Below, piece after piece: positions 38,560-46,714 of a stretch of 61,354 nt of DNA (positions within the stretch are counted from its first letter, which is position 1; every line of letters begins with the position of its first letter). The stretch spans positions 1 to 61,354 of the forward strand of contig JAPPMB010000113.1 of the NCBI GenBank assembly GCA_028819255.1, given 5' to 3'. This DNA is from Bryobacterales bacterium (GTDB lineage Bacteria > Acidobacteriota > Terriglobia > Bryobacterales > UBA6623). The notes beneath the pieces are model-generated. The model made no database searches and was not told where the DNA came from. It saw only the letters and a list, made by a program, of their open reading frames with translations. The position numbers and the translations under genes are program-made.

Positions 38560-39480
38560 GCACTTTAGCCGGACCAACTCCGGAGTCCCCCGAGACGCAG
38601 AATGAGGCGGTGAGGCGTCAGCTCTCGCAGCACGGGCGCACAGCGGCCAGCACCGGCGAATCCGGGCATTCCTGTCGATCCGGCCGCGTTGCAGCGGGCC
38701 GGTTTCCCTGGAGCGGAATGCACTTGGGCGGTCTTGCGCGGATTCGCCGATGCAATTCGGGGCGCGGACCTGCCTGAGCGGAAGAGCAGAGCCGACCGAA
38801 GGGCTCTGACAGCCGTGCTTCGCGACTTGGGACTCGAGATCAGCAGCGACCAGGCCGCTGAGACCGAGCGGGGGGAAGGCCTTCCGGGTCAGGAACGGAC
38901 CGTTCGGTCCGGATCCTGTCTTCGCTCCGTACGGCATTGAGAGGTTCGAGGACGGATGGCGTCGTGGAAGCGGCGACTCCGGATTCCCCGTACGTTCGAT
39001 ACACGACTTCATCGCCAGCGAGAGAGCTTCGAACCGTGCCAAGGACCGTGTTCCTGCCGGGACTGGAATACGTTCGACGATACCTGTCGGAATGAGGCGA
39101 CTCTCACGCGGAGGGCCTTGAGACGCTTCCCATCCCGAGGCAACCGGGAACACAACACGGACGATGGTGCCGGTGTTCCAATCGTCTGGATGGATGCAGC
39201 TGCGCACCGCGCGAATTGCGGCAGGACAGGATATTGGCAGCAATCTACCTCAGTGGAGAATCAGGTCTGAGGACGGTCCGGCCCGGGTCCGTGATCCCTC
39301 GTTGCCGATCGAGACAGGGGATGTCGCGGCAGTCGGACTCAAGAACTACGCCCGGTTCCCGAATGCAGACACTGCAGGCGCGTGTCAATGGTCGCCGCGG
39401 CCGTCGCTCCAATCATGCGCGATCAGTCGGCGATGTCCCGCTTCGCCGCCTGCACATTGATTTGTGCCATACTCATGCAC
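38560..39480. other. Intergenic region, no supported gene
   Basis: About 920 bases between the large heme-motif gene and the VapBC pair. Several open frames exist on both strands but none has a motif, a ribosome site or coding-like composition that I trust. Possibly decayed coding DNA. Confidence 0.35.
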
Positions 39481-39720
39481 ATGAGAATGCACATTCAACT
39501 CGACGATGAAATCGTCAAGGAGATCGACGCCGTCGCCGGACTCCGACGCCGCAGTGTGTTCGTCCGGAAGGCGATCTTGGAGGCACTCGACCGGGACCGT
39601 CGCGCGCGGCGCCTGCGCGAGGCGGCCGGCATGTTTCGCGACAGCGAACACGAATGGGATGATGACCCCGCCGCCTGGGTGAGCCGGCAGCGCAACAGCG
39701 ACCCGCGACGCCTTGGATGA
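39481..39720 (+). CDS. VapB-type ribbon-helix-helix antitoxin
   Basis: 79 residues. MRMHIQLDDEIVKEIDAVAG is a ribbon-helix-helix start, followed by RRSVFVRKAILEALDRD, the second helix. The tail (HEWDDDPAAWVSRQR) would contact the toxin. ATGs at 39475, 39481 and 39487 are all possible; 39481 gives the usual length of strand before the helix. The PIN-domain toxin starts four bases after its stop, so it is a type II toxin-antitoxin pair. Confidence 0.8.
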   Translation: MRMHIQLDDEIVKEIDAVAGLRRRSVFVRKAILEALDRDRRARRLREAAGMFRDSEHEWDDDPAAWVSRQRNSDPRRLG

Positions 39721-39724
39721 TTCG

Positions 39725-40114
39725 ATGCACGTCCTTCTGGATTCGACCGTACTCATCGACTACCTTCGAGGAAGACCCGCAGTTGACCGAGTAAACGCAC
39801 TGCTCGCCCGCGGAGACAGGCTATACACCTCACCCGTCAACGTCGAGGAGATAGTTCGGGGGCTGCGCACGGCGGAAGCCGACGCTGTAGAACGGCTGTT
39901 CGACGGTCTCCGCATCGTGTCGATCGGGCGAGCGGAGGGCCGACAGGCCGGCAAGTGGCGGCGGCAGTTCGCAGCCTTGGGTACCACGCTGTCACAGGCG
40001 GACTGTCTGATTGCTGCATCGGCGCATGCGGCAGGTGCTGTGCTCGCTACCGGGAATCCACGTCACTTCCCGATGGACGAGATTGAGATTGTCCATTGGC
40101 CCGTTGGGCGGTAG
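39725..40114 (+). CDS. VapC-type PIN-domain ribonuclease toxin
   Basis: 129 residues with the PIN metal-binding acids: Asp6 in VLLDSTVLIDYL, Glu42 in SPVNVEEIVRGL and Asp93 in SQADCLIAASA. The fourth position, usually Asp or Asn after LAT, is Asn111 in LATGNPRHFP, which is common. VapC toxins cut tRNA or rRNA when the antitoxin decays. The ATG at 39725 is used; a TTG at 39713 overlaps the antitoxin. Unlike the other two toxin loci of the window, this one appears intact. Confidence 0.85.
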   Translation: MHVLLDSTVLIDYLRGRPAVDRVNALLARGDRLYTSPVNVEEIVRGLRTAEADAVERLFDGLRIVSIGRAEGRQAGKWRRQFAALGTTLSQADCLIAASAHAAGAVLATGNPRHFPMDEIEIVHWPVGR

Positions 40115-40195
40115 ATGCGTTCTGGCCCTTGGAATCCGAGCCGGTTCCGCACCTCTTCCCTCGCAACATGCTAGCGAGGCCCCGCCGTGCATGTG

Positions 40196-40225
40196 TTGAG
40201 GGAATCCCCAAGTCCGGCCTATAAT
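40196..40225 (+). promoter_or_regulatory. Sigma70-type promoter of the DUF1501-like gene
   Basis: TTGAGG (40196-40201), an 18-base spacer and a perfect TATAAT (40220-40225). Transcription would start near 40232, about 32 bases ahead of the TTG start codon at 40264. It probably drives the genes from 40264 to 48436, which are closely spaced. Confidence 0.5.
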
Positions 40226-40263
40226 CGAACTGACGCGCGCGCTGACCGCGTCCGGAGCCAGCA

Positions 40264-41928
40264 TTGAACAGAAGAGGATTCCTGACCAAGACCGCCCAAG
40301 CGACCGGTGCGCTGGCGGCTGCGGATTTCTTCCGCTACTCGCTGGGAGGGGGCGCAGACTCGCTGAGTCCCGCGCTTGCCGCGGCGGTCAAGGAGCATGC
40401 CGAGGAGGCCTTCGAACCCCGATTCCTCATCTACTGGTTCATGGAGGGGGCGTGGATGAGCTACGACATGTTCGGCCCCGTGGTACCGGTCCGCAACGAC
40501 GCCGGCTTCTCGGACCTGCCGAGGGATCCGAACGACTGGGGAACGGTTTCGGAGCACGTCTATCGGACCAGGGATCTCTCCCCCGAGGACTTTCGGCGGC
40601 ACGGAGAGATCTTCCACGGGCCCCTTGCCGAAGACGGTCGGGAGCTGTTCGGGGAGATGGCGATCCTGTCCAGCGCCCTGACCGGCAGCGGGCATACGAG
40701 AGACCGGTTCAAGGCCCACTACGGACAATACACGGTCGACATGAAGGCCCCCAGACAGCCCGACGAAAGGACCGTTCTCCAGGCGTTCTGCGAGCAGGCG
40801 GGCCGCTCCTACCTGCTGCCCAACCTGAACTGGCATCGATGGCTTTCCGACGGCGAGCTGGACATCGCTTCGTATCCCGAGGGCACGGGCATCTACCATG
40901 CGCTCGGGCCGGCATGGGCGCACATCGTGTATCCGCAGACCCCGAAATACACACGAAGCCTCGTTCAGCAGACGCTGGCGATGCGCAATGACGAGCGCAA
41001 CCACTCGGTCCAGCGGTTTCTGGAGCAGCCGCGCCGGCAGCTGCTGGCCGACCGCAACAGCCCGGAACTGCAGAGCTTCGCTTCCGCCCTCGATGTGTAC
41101 AGGCGGCTCATCCAGGGTGGAGACGAACAGGTCGACACCAGGTCGATGTTCCTGGACCCGGGCCTCCGGGAGGAGTTTCAGGTCGAGGCAGCCGACGAGG
41201 AAATACACTTCGAGCTCATCAACCAGACGCTGCCCCGCAGCAAGTACACGCCCAACATCAACGTGCAGGCCATGATGATGTTCGAGATGATGACGACCGG
41301 CCTGAGCTGCGCGGGCTGGCTCGAGAACCGTCTGGTCCGCGGTTTCGACCACCACTGGGCCCGAAAGAAGATTCTTGCCGGCTATCCGTTCGATCAGCGC
41401 GAGATGATGCGAAGGGAGCTGTGGACTCCGCTCAAGACCTTTGTGCGCAAGCTCAAGGAGACCGAGTACGGCAACACCGGAAACTCCTTCTACGACTACA
41501 CGACGATCGTGCTCAGCAGCGAGTTCGGACGGACGGTCGGGGGCAACATCGACAGCATTCTGGCCGATCCGGACCTGGACGAGGCGGAGAGGCGGAAGCA
41601 GATCCTGTCCCAGGACATCAGCGCCCACAATCCCGTCAATTCCTGCGCGTTCCTGGGACCGCGCGTCCGCGGCAGCAGGCAGTTCGGGTGGGTCGGCCAG
41701 AGGACGTTTCAGCCCATCCCGATCCATCCCAGGACAGGGGACCTGGACCCGCGCTACGACAGGGACGGCAACCTGCGCGACGGATATGGAGAGCCATCCG
41801 AAGGCTTCATCATGCCGAATCACGGGCATGTCTATTCGACCGCGCTCAAGCTGGCCGGAGTCAACCCCGAGGGCGCCGGGCGCAACGAGTCCCCTCACTT
41901 GCCGTTCATCCTCGCGGACGGGGTGTAG
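40264..41928 (+). CDS. Tat-exported DUF1501-like protein
   Basis: 554 residues. The start (NRRGFLTKTAQATGALAA) is a twin-arginine signal. The segment TTIVLSSEFGRTVGGN is the hallmark of DUF1501, a family related to alkaline phosphatase/sulfatase folds and normally encoded beside DUF1587/1592/1588-type cytochromes, as here. The rest diverges from typical DUF1501, e.g. MNWHRWLSDGEL-like and YTPNINVQAMMMFE regions. The start codon is TTG at 40264. The family has no proven reaction; the pairing with heme proteins suggests a periplasmic polymer-processing role. Confidence 0.75.
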   Translation: MNRRGFLTKTAQATGALAAADFFRYSLGGGADSLSPALAAAVKEHAEEAFEPRFLIYWFMEGAWMSYDMFGPVVPVRNDAGFSDLPRDPNDWGTVSEHVYRTRDLSPEDFRRHGEIFHGPLAEDGRELFGEMAILSSALTGSGHTRDRFKAHYGQYTVDMKAPRQPDERTVLQAFCEQAGRSYLLPNLNWHRWLSDGELDIASYPEGTGIYHALGPAWAHIVYPQTPKYTRSLVQQTLAMRNDERNHSVQRFLEQPRRQLLADRNSPELQSFASALDVYRRLIQGGDEQVDTRSMFLDPGLREEFQVEAADEEIHFELINQTLPRSKYTPNINVQAMMMFEMMTTGLSCAGWLENRLVRGFDHHWARKKILAGYPFDQREMMRRELWTPLKTFVRKLKETEYGNTGNSFYDYTTIVLSSEFGRTVGGNIDSILADPDLDEAERRKQILSQDISAHNPVNSCAFLGPRVRGSRQFGWVGQRTFQPIPIHPRTGDLDPRYDRDGNLRDGYGEPSEGFIMPNHGHVYSTALKLAGVNPEGAGRNESPHLPFILADGV

Positions 41929-41957
41929 CGAGGCGCGACGGCCCGGCAGGAGGCGCC

Positions 41958-43106
41958 ATGCGGCGGGGATCGCAACCTGTCCGGCGGCCCGCTCTCAGGA
42001 GTCGGCTTCTTGCGGCCGCACGCGAGTGCATCGGGGTGGTCAGCCTGGTGGGGGGAAGTCTCGCAGCGGCGTTCGGCCAGACGGCCTACCTGACCGATCC
42101 CGTCCGGTTCTGGCAGCACGAATCGGAGTACGGCGGGGCGGGAACCTGCATGGCCTGCCACTCGGAGATCCACGCCCGTCAGCGATCCAGCAACCACGCC
42201 GCTTCCCTGCGTCCGGCTCACGAAGTCTCCGAACTGGCGTCCGGGCTGCCCGTTGATCGACCCGACCGCGTCTCGGGATTCACCCTGACGCTTTCCGGCG
42301 GCCCGGTCGACGGACTTCGCCTCACCGCGGCAGATGCTTCCGATTCGAGCCAGATGCGGCTCGAATGGGCCTTCGGAAGCGGGCTGAAGGGAATCACGCC
42401 CATCGGAAGGACCGCCTCTGGAAAATGGGTGGAAAGCCGGCTTACTTGGTACGAGAGCCTGGGGGACATCGACTTCACCACCGGCGCGTCGAAGTACCAT
42501 CCCCGGGACGCCGTCGAGAGCCTGGGACGCGAGCTGACCGCGGAGGAGGTCGCCGAGTGCTTCGGGTGCCACACGACCGGCTACGACGAGCCGGCTTCCG
42601 GGCCAAGCGGCGAGGAGATGGGCGTTCGCTGCGAGCGCTGCCACGGGCCCGGCCGCACCCATGTGGAGGCTGCGACGGGCGGCCTTCCGCTGCAGGGCAC
42701 CATCGCGAATCCCGGGACGCTGGCGGGATTCGCGCAGATCCAGATGTGCGGGGCCTGCCACGGCCGCCCGCCCCAGGACAACGAGTTCGATGCTCTGGCG
42801 CTGCTGGAGCGGACACCCCACAGCGTCCGGTTTCCCAGCCAGCGAATCGTTCTGAGCCGCTGCTTCAACGAGACCTTCGGAGAGCTGGCGTGCACGGCCT
42901 GCCACGACCCTCACGGGGACGTGGCCGACGAAGCGCATTCCTTCGATGCATCCTGTCTGTCCTGCCACAGCACGGGGCATCGGCGGGAAGCAGCGGTCTG
43001 CTCCGTGGGGACGGCGGACTGTTCGACCTGCCACATGCCGAAGGAGCGCGTCATGCGTCATTCTATGTTCAGCGATCACTGGATCCGCGTCGTGGGCAGG
43101 GAGTGA
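41958..43106 (+). CDS. Seven-heme cytochrome c (c554-like)
   Basis: 382 residues with seven CxxCH motifs: CMACH (64-68), CFGCH, CERCH, CGACH, CTACH, CLSCH and CSTCH. Spacing and the CERCHGPG segment follow the cytochrome c554/c-prime fold of octaheme and tetraheme families. A signal peptide is likely (IGVVSLVGGSLAAAFGQ). The ATG at 41958 has AGGAGG five bases ahead. It follows the DUF1501-like gene by 29 bases and is followed by the TPR gene, with GTG and TGA overlapping if the latter starts at 43103. Probable periplasmic electron carrier; partner unknown. Confidence 0.87.
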   Translation: MRRGSQPVRRPALRSRLLAAARECIGVVSLVGGSLAAAFGQTAYLTDPVRFWQHESEYGGAGTCMACHSEIHARQRSSNHAASLRPAHEVSELASGLPVDRPDRVSGFTLTLSGGPVDGLRLTAADASDSSQMRLEWAFGSGLKGITPIGRTASGKWVESRLTWYESLGDIDFTTGASKYHPRDAVESLGRELTAEEVAECFGCHTTGYDEPASGPSGEEMGVRCERCHGPGRTHVEAATGGLPLQGTIANPGTLAGFAQIQMCGACHGRPPQDNEFDALALLERTPHSVRFPSQRIVLSRCFNETFGELACTACHDPHGDVADEAHSFDASCLSCHSTGHRREAAVCSVGTADCSTCHMPKERVMRHSMFSDHWIRVVGRE

Positions 43107-43129
43107 GCGCGATCGGACATGCAGGCCTC

Positions 43130-44989
43130 ATGACGGTGCCCTGGGGAATCGGGACGATTCGGCTGGCAGCGGCCCTCCTTCTTGCCGCCGTCACGTTGTT
43201 TTCACAGCAGGGCCTCCAGCCCGCGGACTACGCCGAGATCGGAACCCGCTTTCGTGCGGCCAGGGGTTTCGAGCGGGCCGGAGACCTCGACAAGGCGCTC
43301 TTCGAGTACCGGGCCATTCTCGACAAGTACCCTACGGCGGTGCCCCGCGTCTATCACAACCTCGGACTGGTTCACTACTACGGGCGCGACTGGCAGAGCG
43401 CGATCGAAGCGTTCGAGACCGGAATCGCCCTCGACGCGACCATGGTCGCCAGCCGGCTGTTCCTGGGGGTCTCGTACCTGAACCTTGAGCGGCCGGAGAA
43501 GGCGTTGGCGCATCTCGAGGCTGCGCACGAACTGCAGCCGACGTTCGAGAGTGCGCTGCACCTCGGCCAGGCCTATGCGGCGAATCTTCGCCGTCAGGAA
43601 GCGATTGCGGCCTACAGGGAGGCCCTGCCGCTGGCCGGTGATGAGGCCCCGAACGTCCTGTATTCCATTGGACAGGCCTACCTGGGCCTCGCCGAGAGAA
43701 TCGTGAACGAGCAGGCCATGTCGCATCCGGAGTCGAAGAACACGCACCTCGCGGCCGCGAGGGTCTTCGAGAGCCAGCAGGTCTATCAGGTGGCTGCGAT
43801 CAAGTACCTGGAGGCGGCCGAGCTCGATCCCTTCAATGCGTCCATCTTCTTTCCGCTGGCCCGCATGCTTGCGATCCTCGGGCTCGGCGTTCCGTCCGAC
43901 CTCGCGCTGGAACGATACTGGAGCCTGCTTCCCGACGTGCCGCGCATGGCCATCGACAAGAGCATGTTGCCGAAGGAGCAGGTCGCCGAGATCGGAACGA
44001 AAGTGGAGTTCGAAGGGATTCTGCGCTCGCTGCCCCCTGTCGATCCGGAGAACCTTCCGCCCCTGCCGATGGTAGGCCGCGAAGTCAACGAGGAGCTGGT
44101 CCGGAGGCTGGAGCGCTCCGGGAGCGGAGTGTGGGAGGCCGGGATCGAGGCGGCCTCGGCCGGACGATTCGAGGCCTCTCTGGAGTCGCTCGACGGGATC
44201 CGGGCGGAGGACGACGCATGGCTCCGCGACTACCTCAGGGCGAGCCTGCACGTCTGGCTGGACGACTACCAGTCCGCCGCGCTCCTGGCGGCCGGGAAGC
44301 CCCTTGCCTCGCGGCCCTCCCAGCCGGTCCGGATCCTGAGAGCGGAGATCTTCCGACAGGCGTCGATCGAAGCCTTCGGCGGCCTGGTGGACGAGTATCC
44401 GGCGTCGTGCCGCGCCCGCCTCGTCAGGGCGATGAACTTCGCGGCCCAGGAAAAGGCCGAGGCGGAAGCGGAATTCCTTGCAGCCATCGAGGCTTGCCCG
44501 CTGGACACGCAGATCCGCATCGAACTGGCCGACTACTATCTGTGGAACTCGCAGTATGACGAGGCGCGCCAGGCCTGCCTCGACGAGCTGGAGATCCACC
44601 CGCATTCCAGCGCCGCGAAGAAGCGCCTGGGCAGGATCCACGTGCAGTTGCGGGACGCCCCCAGGGCTCTCCCGTACCTGCTGGCTGCAACGGAATCGGA
44701 TCCTGAGGACGCGGATGTTCGGACCGACCTCGGAAGGGCGTATGAGCTGTTGCAGCGATGGGACGAGGCTGTTGCGGAATACCGGCTTGCGCTGGAACTC
44801 GACCCGACCCTGAACCGTGTCCACTACGTGCTCGCCAGGCTGTACAGACAGCTCGGGCAGGCGGACCTGGCCAAACAGCAGTTCGATCTGTTCAAGCGCA
44901 ACGAGGACGAAGCGAGGCAGACGCGCACCGCGAGGATTCAGCGCTTGCGCAAGAAGGAAGCGCCTGGGCAGTTTGCCCCCGGGAGGTAG
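43130..44989 (+). CDS. Exported TPR-repeat protein
   Basis: 619 residues with a signal peptide (IRLAAALLLAAVTLFSQQG). TPR units include RVYHNLGLVHYYGRDWQSAI, LFLGVSYLNLERPEKALAHL and, near the end, RTDLGRAYELLQRWDEAVAE with VHYVLARLYRQLGQADLA. The start could be the ATG at 43130 or a GTG at 43103 overlapping the cytochrome stop; neither has a good ribosome site. The protein at 59251 carries similar TPRs fused to a seven-heme cytochrome, so this protein probably docks to the cytochrome encoded just before it. Confidence 0.83.
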   Translation: MTVPWGIGTIRLAAALLLAAVTLFSQQGLQPADYAEIGTRFRAARGFERAGDLDKALFEYRAILDKYPTAVPRVYHNLGLVHYYGRDWQSAIEAFETGIALDATMVASRLFLGVSYLNLERPEKALAHLEAAHELQPTFESALHLGQAYAANLRRQEAIAAYREALPLAGDEAPNVLYSIGQAYLGLAERIVNEQAMSHPESKNTHLAAARVFESQQVYQVAAIKYLEAAELDPFNASIFFPLARMLAILGLGVPSDLALERYWSLLPDVPRMAIDKSMLPKEQVAEIGTKVEFEGILRSLPPVDPENLPPLPMVGREVNEELVRRLERSGSGVWEAGIEAASAGRFEASLESLDGIRAEDDAWLRDYLRASLHVWLDDYQSAALLAAGKPLASRPSQPVRILRAEIFRQASIEAFGGLVDEYPASCRARLVRAMNFAAQEKAEAEAEFLAAIEACPLDTQIRIELADYYLWNSQYDEARQACLDELEIHPHSSAAKKRLGRIHVQLRDAPRALPYLLAATESDPEDADVRTDLGRAYELLQRWDEAVAEYRLALELDPTLNRVHYVLARLYRQLGQADLAKQQFDLFKRNEDEARQTRTARIQRLRKKEAPGQFAPGR

Positions 44990-44996
44990 TGTCACC

Positions 44997-46712
44997 GTGG
45001 CGGCGCCCGGCCCGTCCCTAGCCCGCGCTGCGGCGAGCGCATCGCTCGCTGCGACTCTGCCTGTTCTTGCGGGTTCGGCGGTCTTTGTCGATGTCGCCGA
45101 GGAGGCGGGGCTGACCGACGTGTTCCGTTGCGGGAGGGACGACCGCAAGGACTACATCCTCGAGGCGCTGGGAGGCGGAGTCGCCCTGCTGGACTACGAT
45201 CGCGACGGGCTTCTCGACGCGTTCTTCGTCTCCGGAAGCACGATGGAGGGCTCTCCCGACAGCGATTCTCCGAGCAACCACCTCTACCGCAACAACGGAG
45301 ACGGCTCGTTCTCGAACGTGACCGATCGGACCGGGCTCAGGAGCGCCGGATGGGGGCAGGGCGTCTGCGTGGGCGACATCGACAACGACGGCTTCGAAGA
45401 CCTCTTCGTCACGTACTTCGGCGGCAACCGGCTGTACCGGAACACCGGCGACGGGGCATTCGCCAACGTGACGACGGAGTCGGGCATTGGGGATGAGTCG
45501 AGGTGGTCGACGGGATGCGCATTCCTCGACTTCGACCTCGACGGGCAGCTGGACCTGTTCGTCGCGAATTACCTGGTCTTCGAGAAGGACCGCATTCCTG
45601 CCAAGGGAAGCGGCCCTTCATGCCAGTGGAAGGGTCAGCCCGTGCTGTGCGGGCCCCGCGGACTGCCGGGGGAGTCGAACCAGCTCTTCCGCAATCTCGG
45701 CGCCGGCCGCTTTGAGGACGTGTCGGATAGGTCCGGCGTCTCAGCCGTCAAGGACCGCTACTCGCTCTCTGTGACGCCCCTGGACTACAACACGGACGGC
45801 TGGCCGGACATCTACGTTGCCGTCGACTCGCAAGCCAGCCTGCTTCTCGAGAACAATCGGGACGGCACGTTTCACGACGTCGGGGTCTTCGCGGGAGTTG
45901 CCCTCGACGAGAACGGGGGCGTTCAGGCGGGCATGGGATCGGCGGCGGCCGACCTCGACGGCGACGGCAAGCTGGACATTTTCAAGACGAACTTCATCGA
46001 GGAGACCTCCAACGTCTACATGAGTTCGGGACCGGCCTCGTTCGAGGACAGGGTGCATGCGATGGGCGCGGGCGTCAGCTTCAGGCACATGGGGTGGGGC
46101 GTCGGCGCACTGGACTTCGACCGCGACACCTGGCCGGACGTCATTGTGGTGAACGGACACATCCACCCGGAAATCGAGGCGACGGTTCCCGGCAACCCGT
46201 ATCGGCAGCGGCGGCTGCTGTACAGGAACATGGAGGGCCGTCGGCTGACGAGCGTGGAGCCCCCGGCCGGGTCCGCCATTCTGGACGTCCACACCAGCCG
46301 GGGACTCGCCACCGGCGACTACGACAATGATGGAGACATCGACGTGTTCATCAACAACATGAACTACCGCCCGAGCCTGCTCCGCAACGACTCGGTGGCG
46401 GCCGGCGGATTCCTGTCGCTGCGGCTCGTCGGCTCGCGGTCGAACCGGAGCGCGATCGGAGCGCGTGTGAGCGTTGAGGCCGGGCCCAGGACCATGGTCC
46501 AGGAAGTTCGCTCGGGCTCCAGCTTCATGTCCAGCAGCGACCTGCGGCTGCACTTCGGGCTGGGAGACAGCGCCTCCGCGCGACGGATCGTCGTGGAATG
46601 GCCCCACCCCGGCTCCCGCGACACATTGGAGGATCTGACGGGGATCCAGTTTCTGGAGATCACGGAGGGAGTGGGCATCACCGCCCGTTTCCCGGACCGG
46701 CCGGCGGAGTGA
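44997..46712 (+). CDS. FG-GAP/ASPIC-UnbV (CRTAC1-like) secreted protein 1
   Basis: 571 residues. The GTG at 44997 follows GGGAGG and gives a signal peptide (LARAAASASLAATLPVLAGSA). A seven-bladed integrin-like propeller of FG-GAP repeats follows, each with a calcium loop such as DYDRDGLLDAFF, DIDNDGFEDLFV, DFDLDGQLDLFV and DYDNDGDIDVFI. The C-terminal ASPIC/UnbV domain has SNRSAIGARVSVEAG and LRLHFGLGDS. Such proteins are secreted and bind calcium; the role in this cluster is unknown. It starts 8 bases after the TPR gene stop. Confidence 0.85.
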   Translation: MAAPGPSLARAAASASLAATLPVLAGSAVFVDVAEEAGLTDVFRCGRDDRKDYILEALGGGVALLDYDRDGLLDAFFVSGSTMEGSPDSDSPSNHLYRNNGDGSFSNVTDRTGLRSAGWGQGVCVGDIDNDGFEDLFVTYFGGNRLYRNTGDGAFANVTTESGIGDESRWSTGCAFLDFDLDGQLDLFVANYLVFEKDRIPAKGSGPSCQWKGQPVLCGPRGLPGESNQLFRNLGAGRFEDVSDRSGVSAVKDRYSLSVTPLDYNTDGWPDIYVAVDSQASLLLENNRDGTFHDVGVFAGVALDENGGVQAGMGSAAADLDGDGKLDIFKTNFIEETSNVYMSSGPASFEDRVHAMGAGVSFRHMGWGVGALDFDRDTWPDVIVVNGHIHPEIEATVPGNPYRQRRLLYRNMEGRRLTSVEPPAGSAILDVHTSRGLATGDYDNDGDIDVFINNMNYRPSLLRNDSVAAGGFLSLRLVGSRSNRSAIGARVSVEAGPRTMVQEVRSGSSFMSSSDLRLHFGLGDSASARRIVVEWPHPGSRDTLEDLTGIQFLEITEGVGITARFPDRPAE

Positions 46713-46714
46713 CC

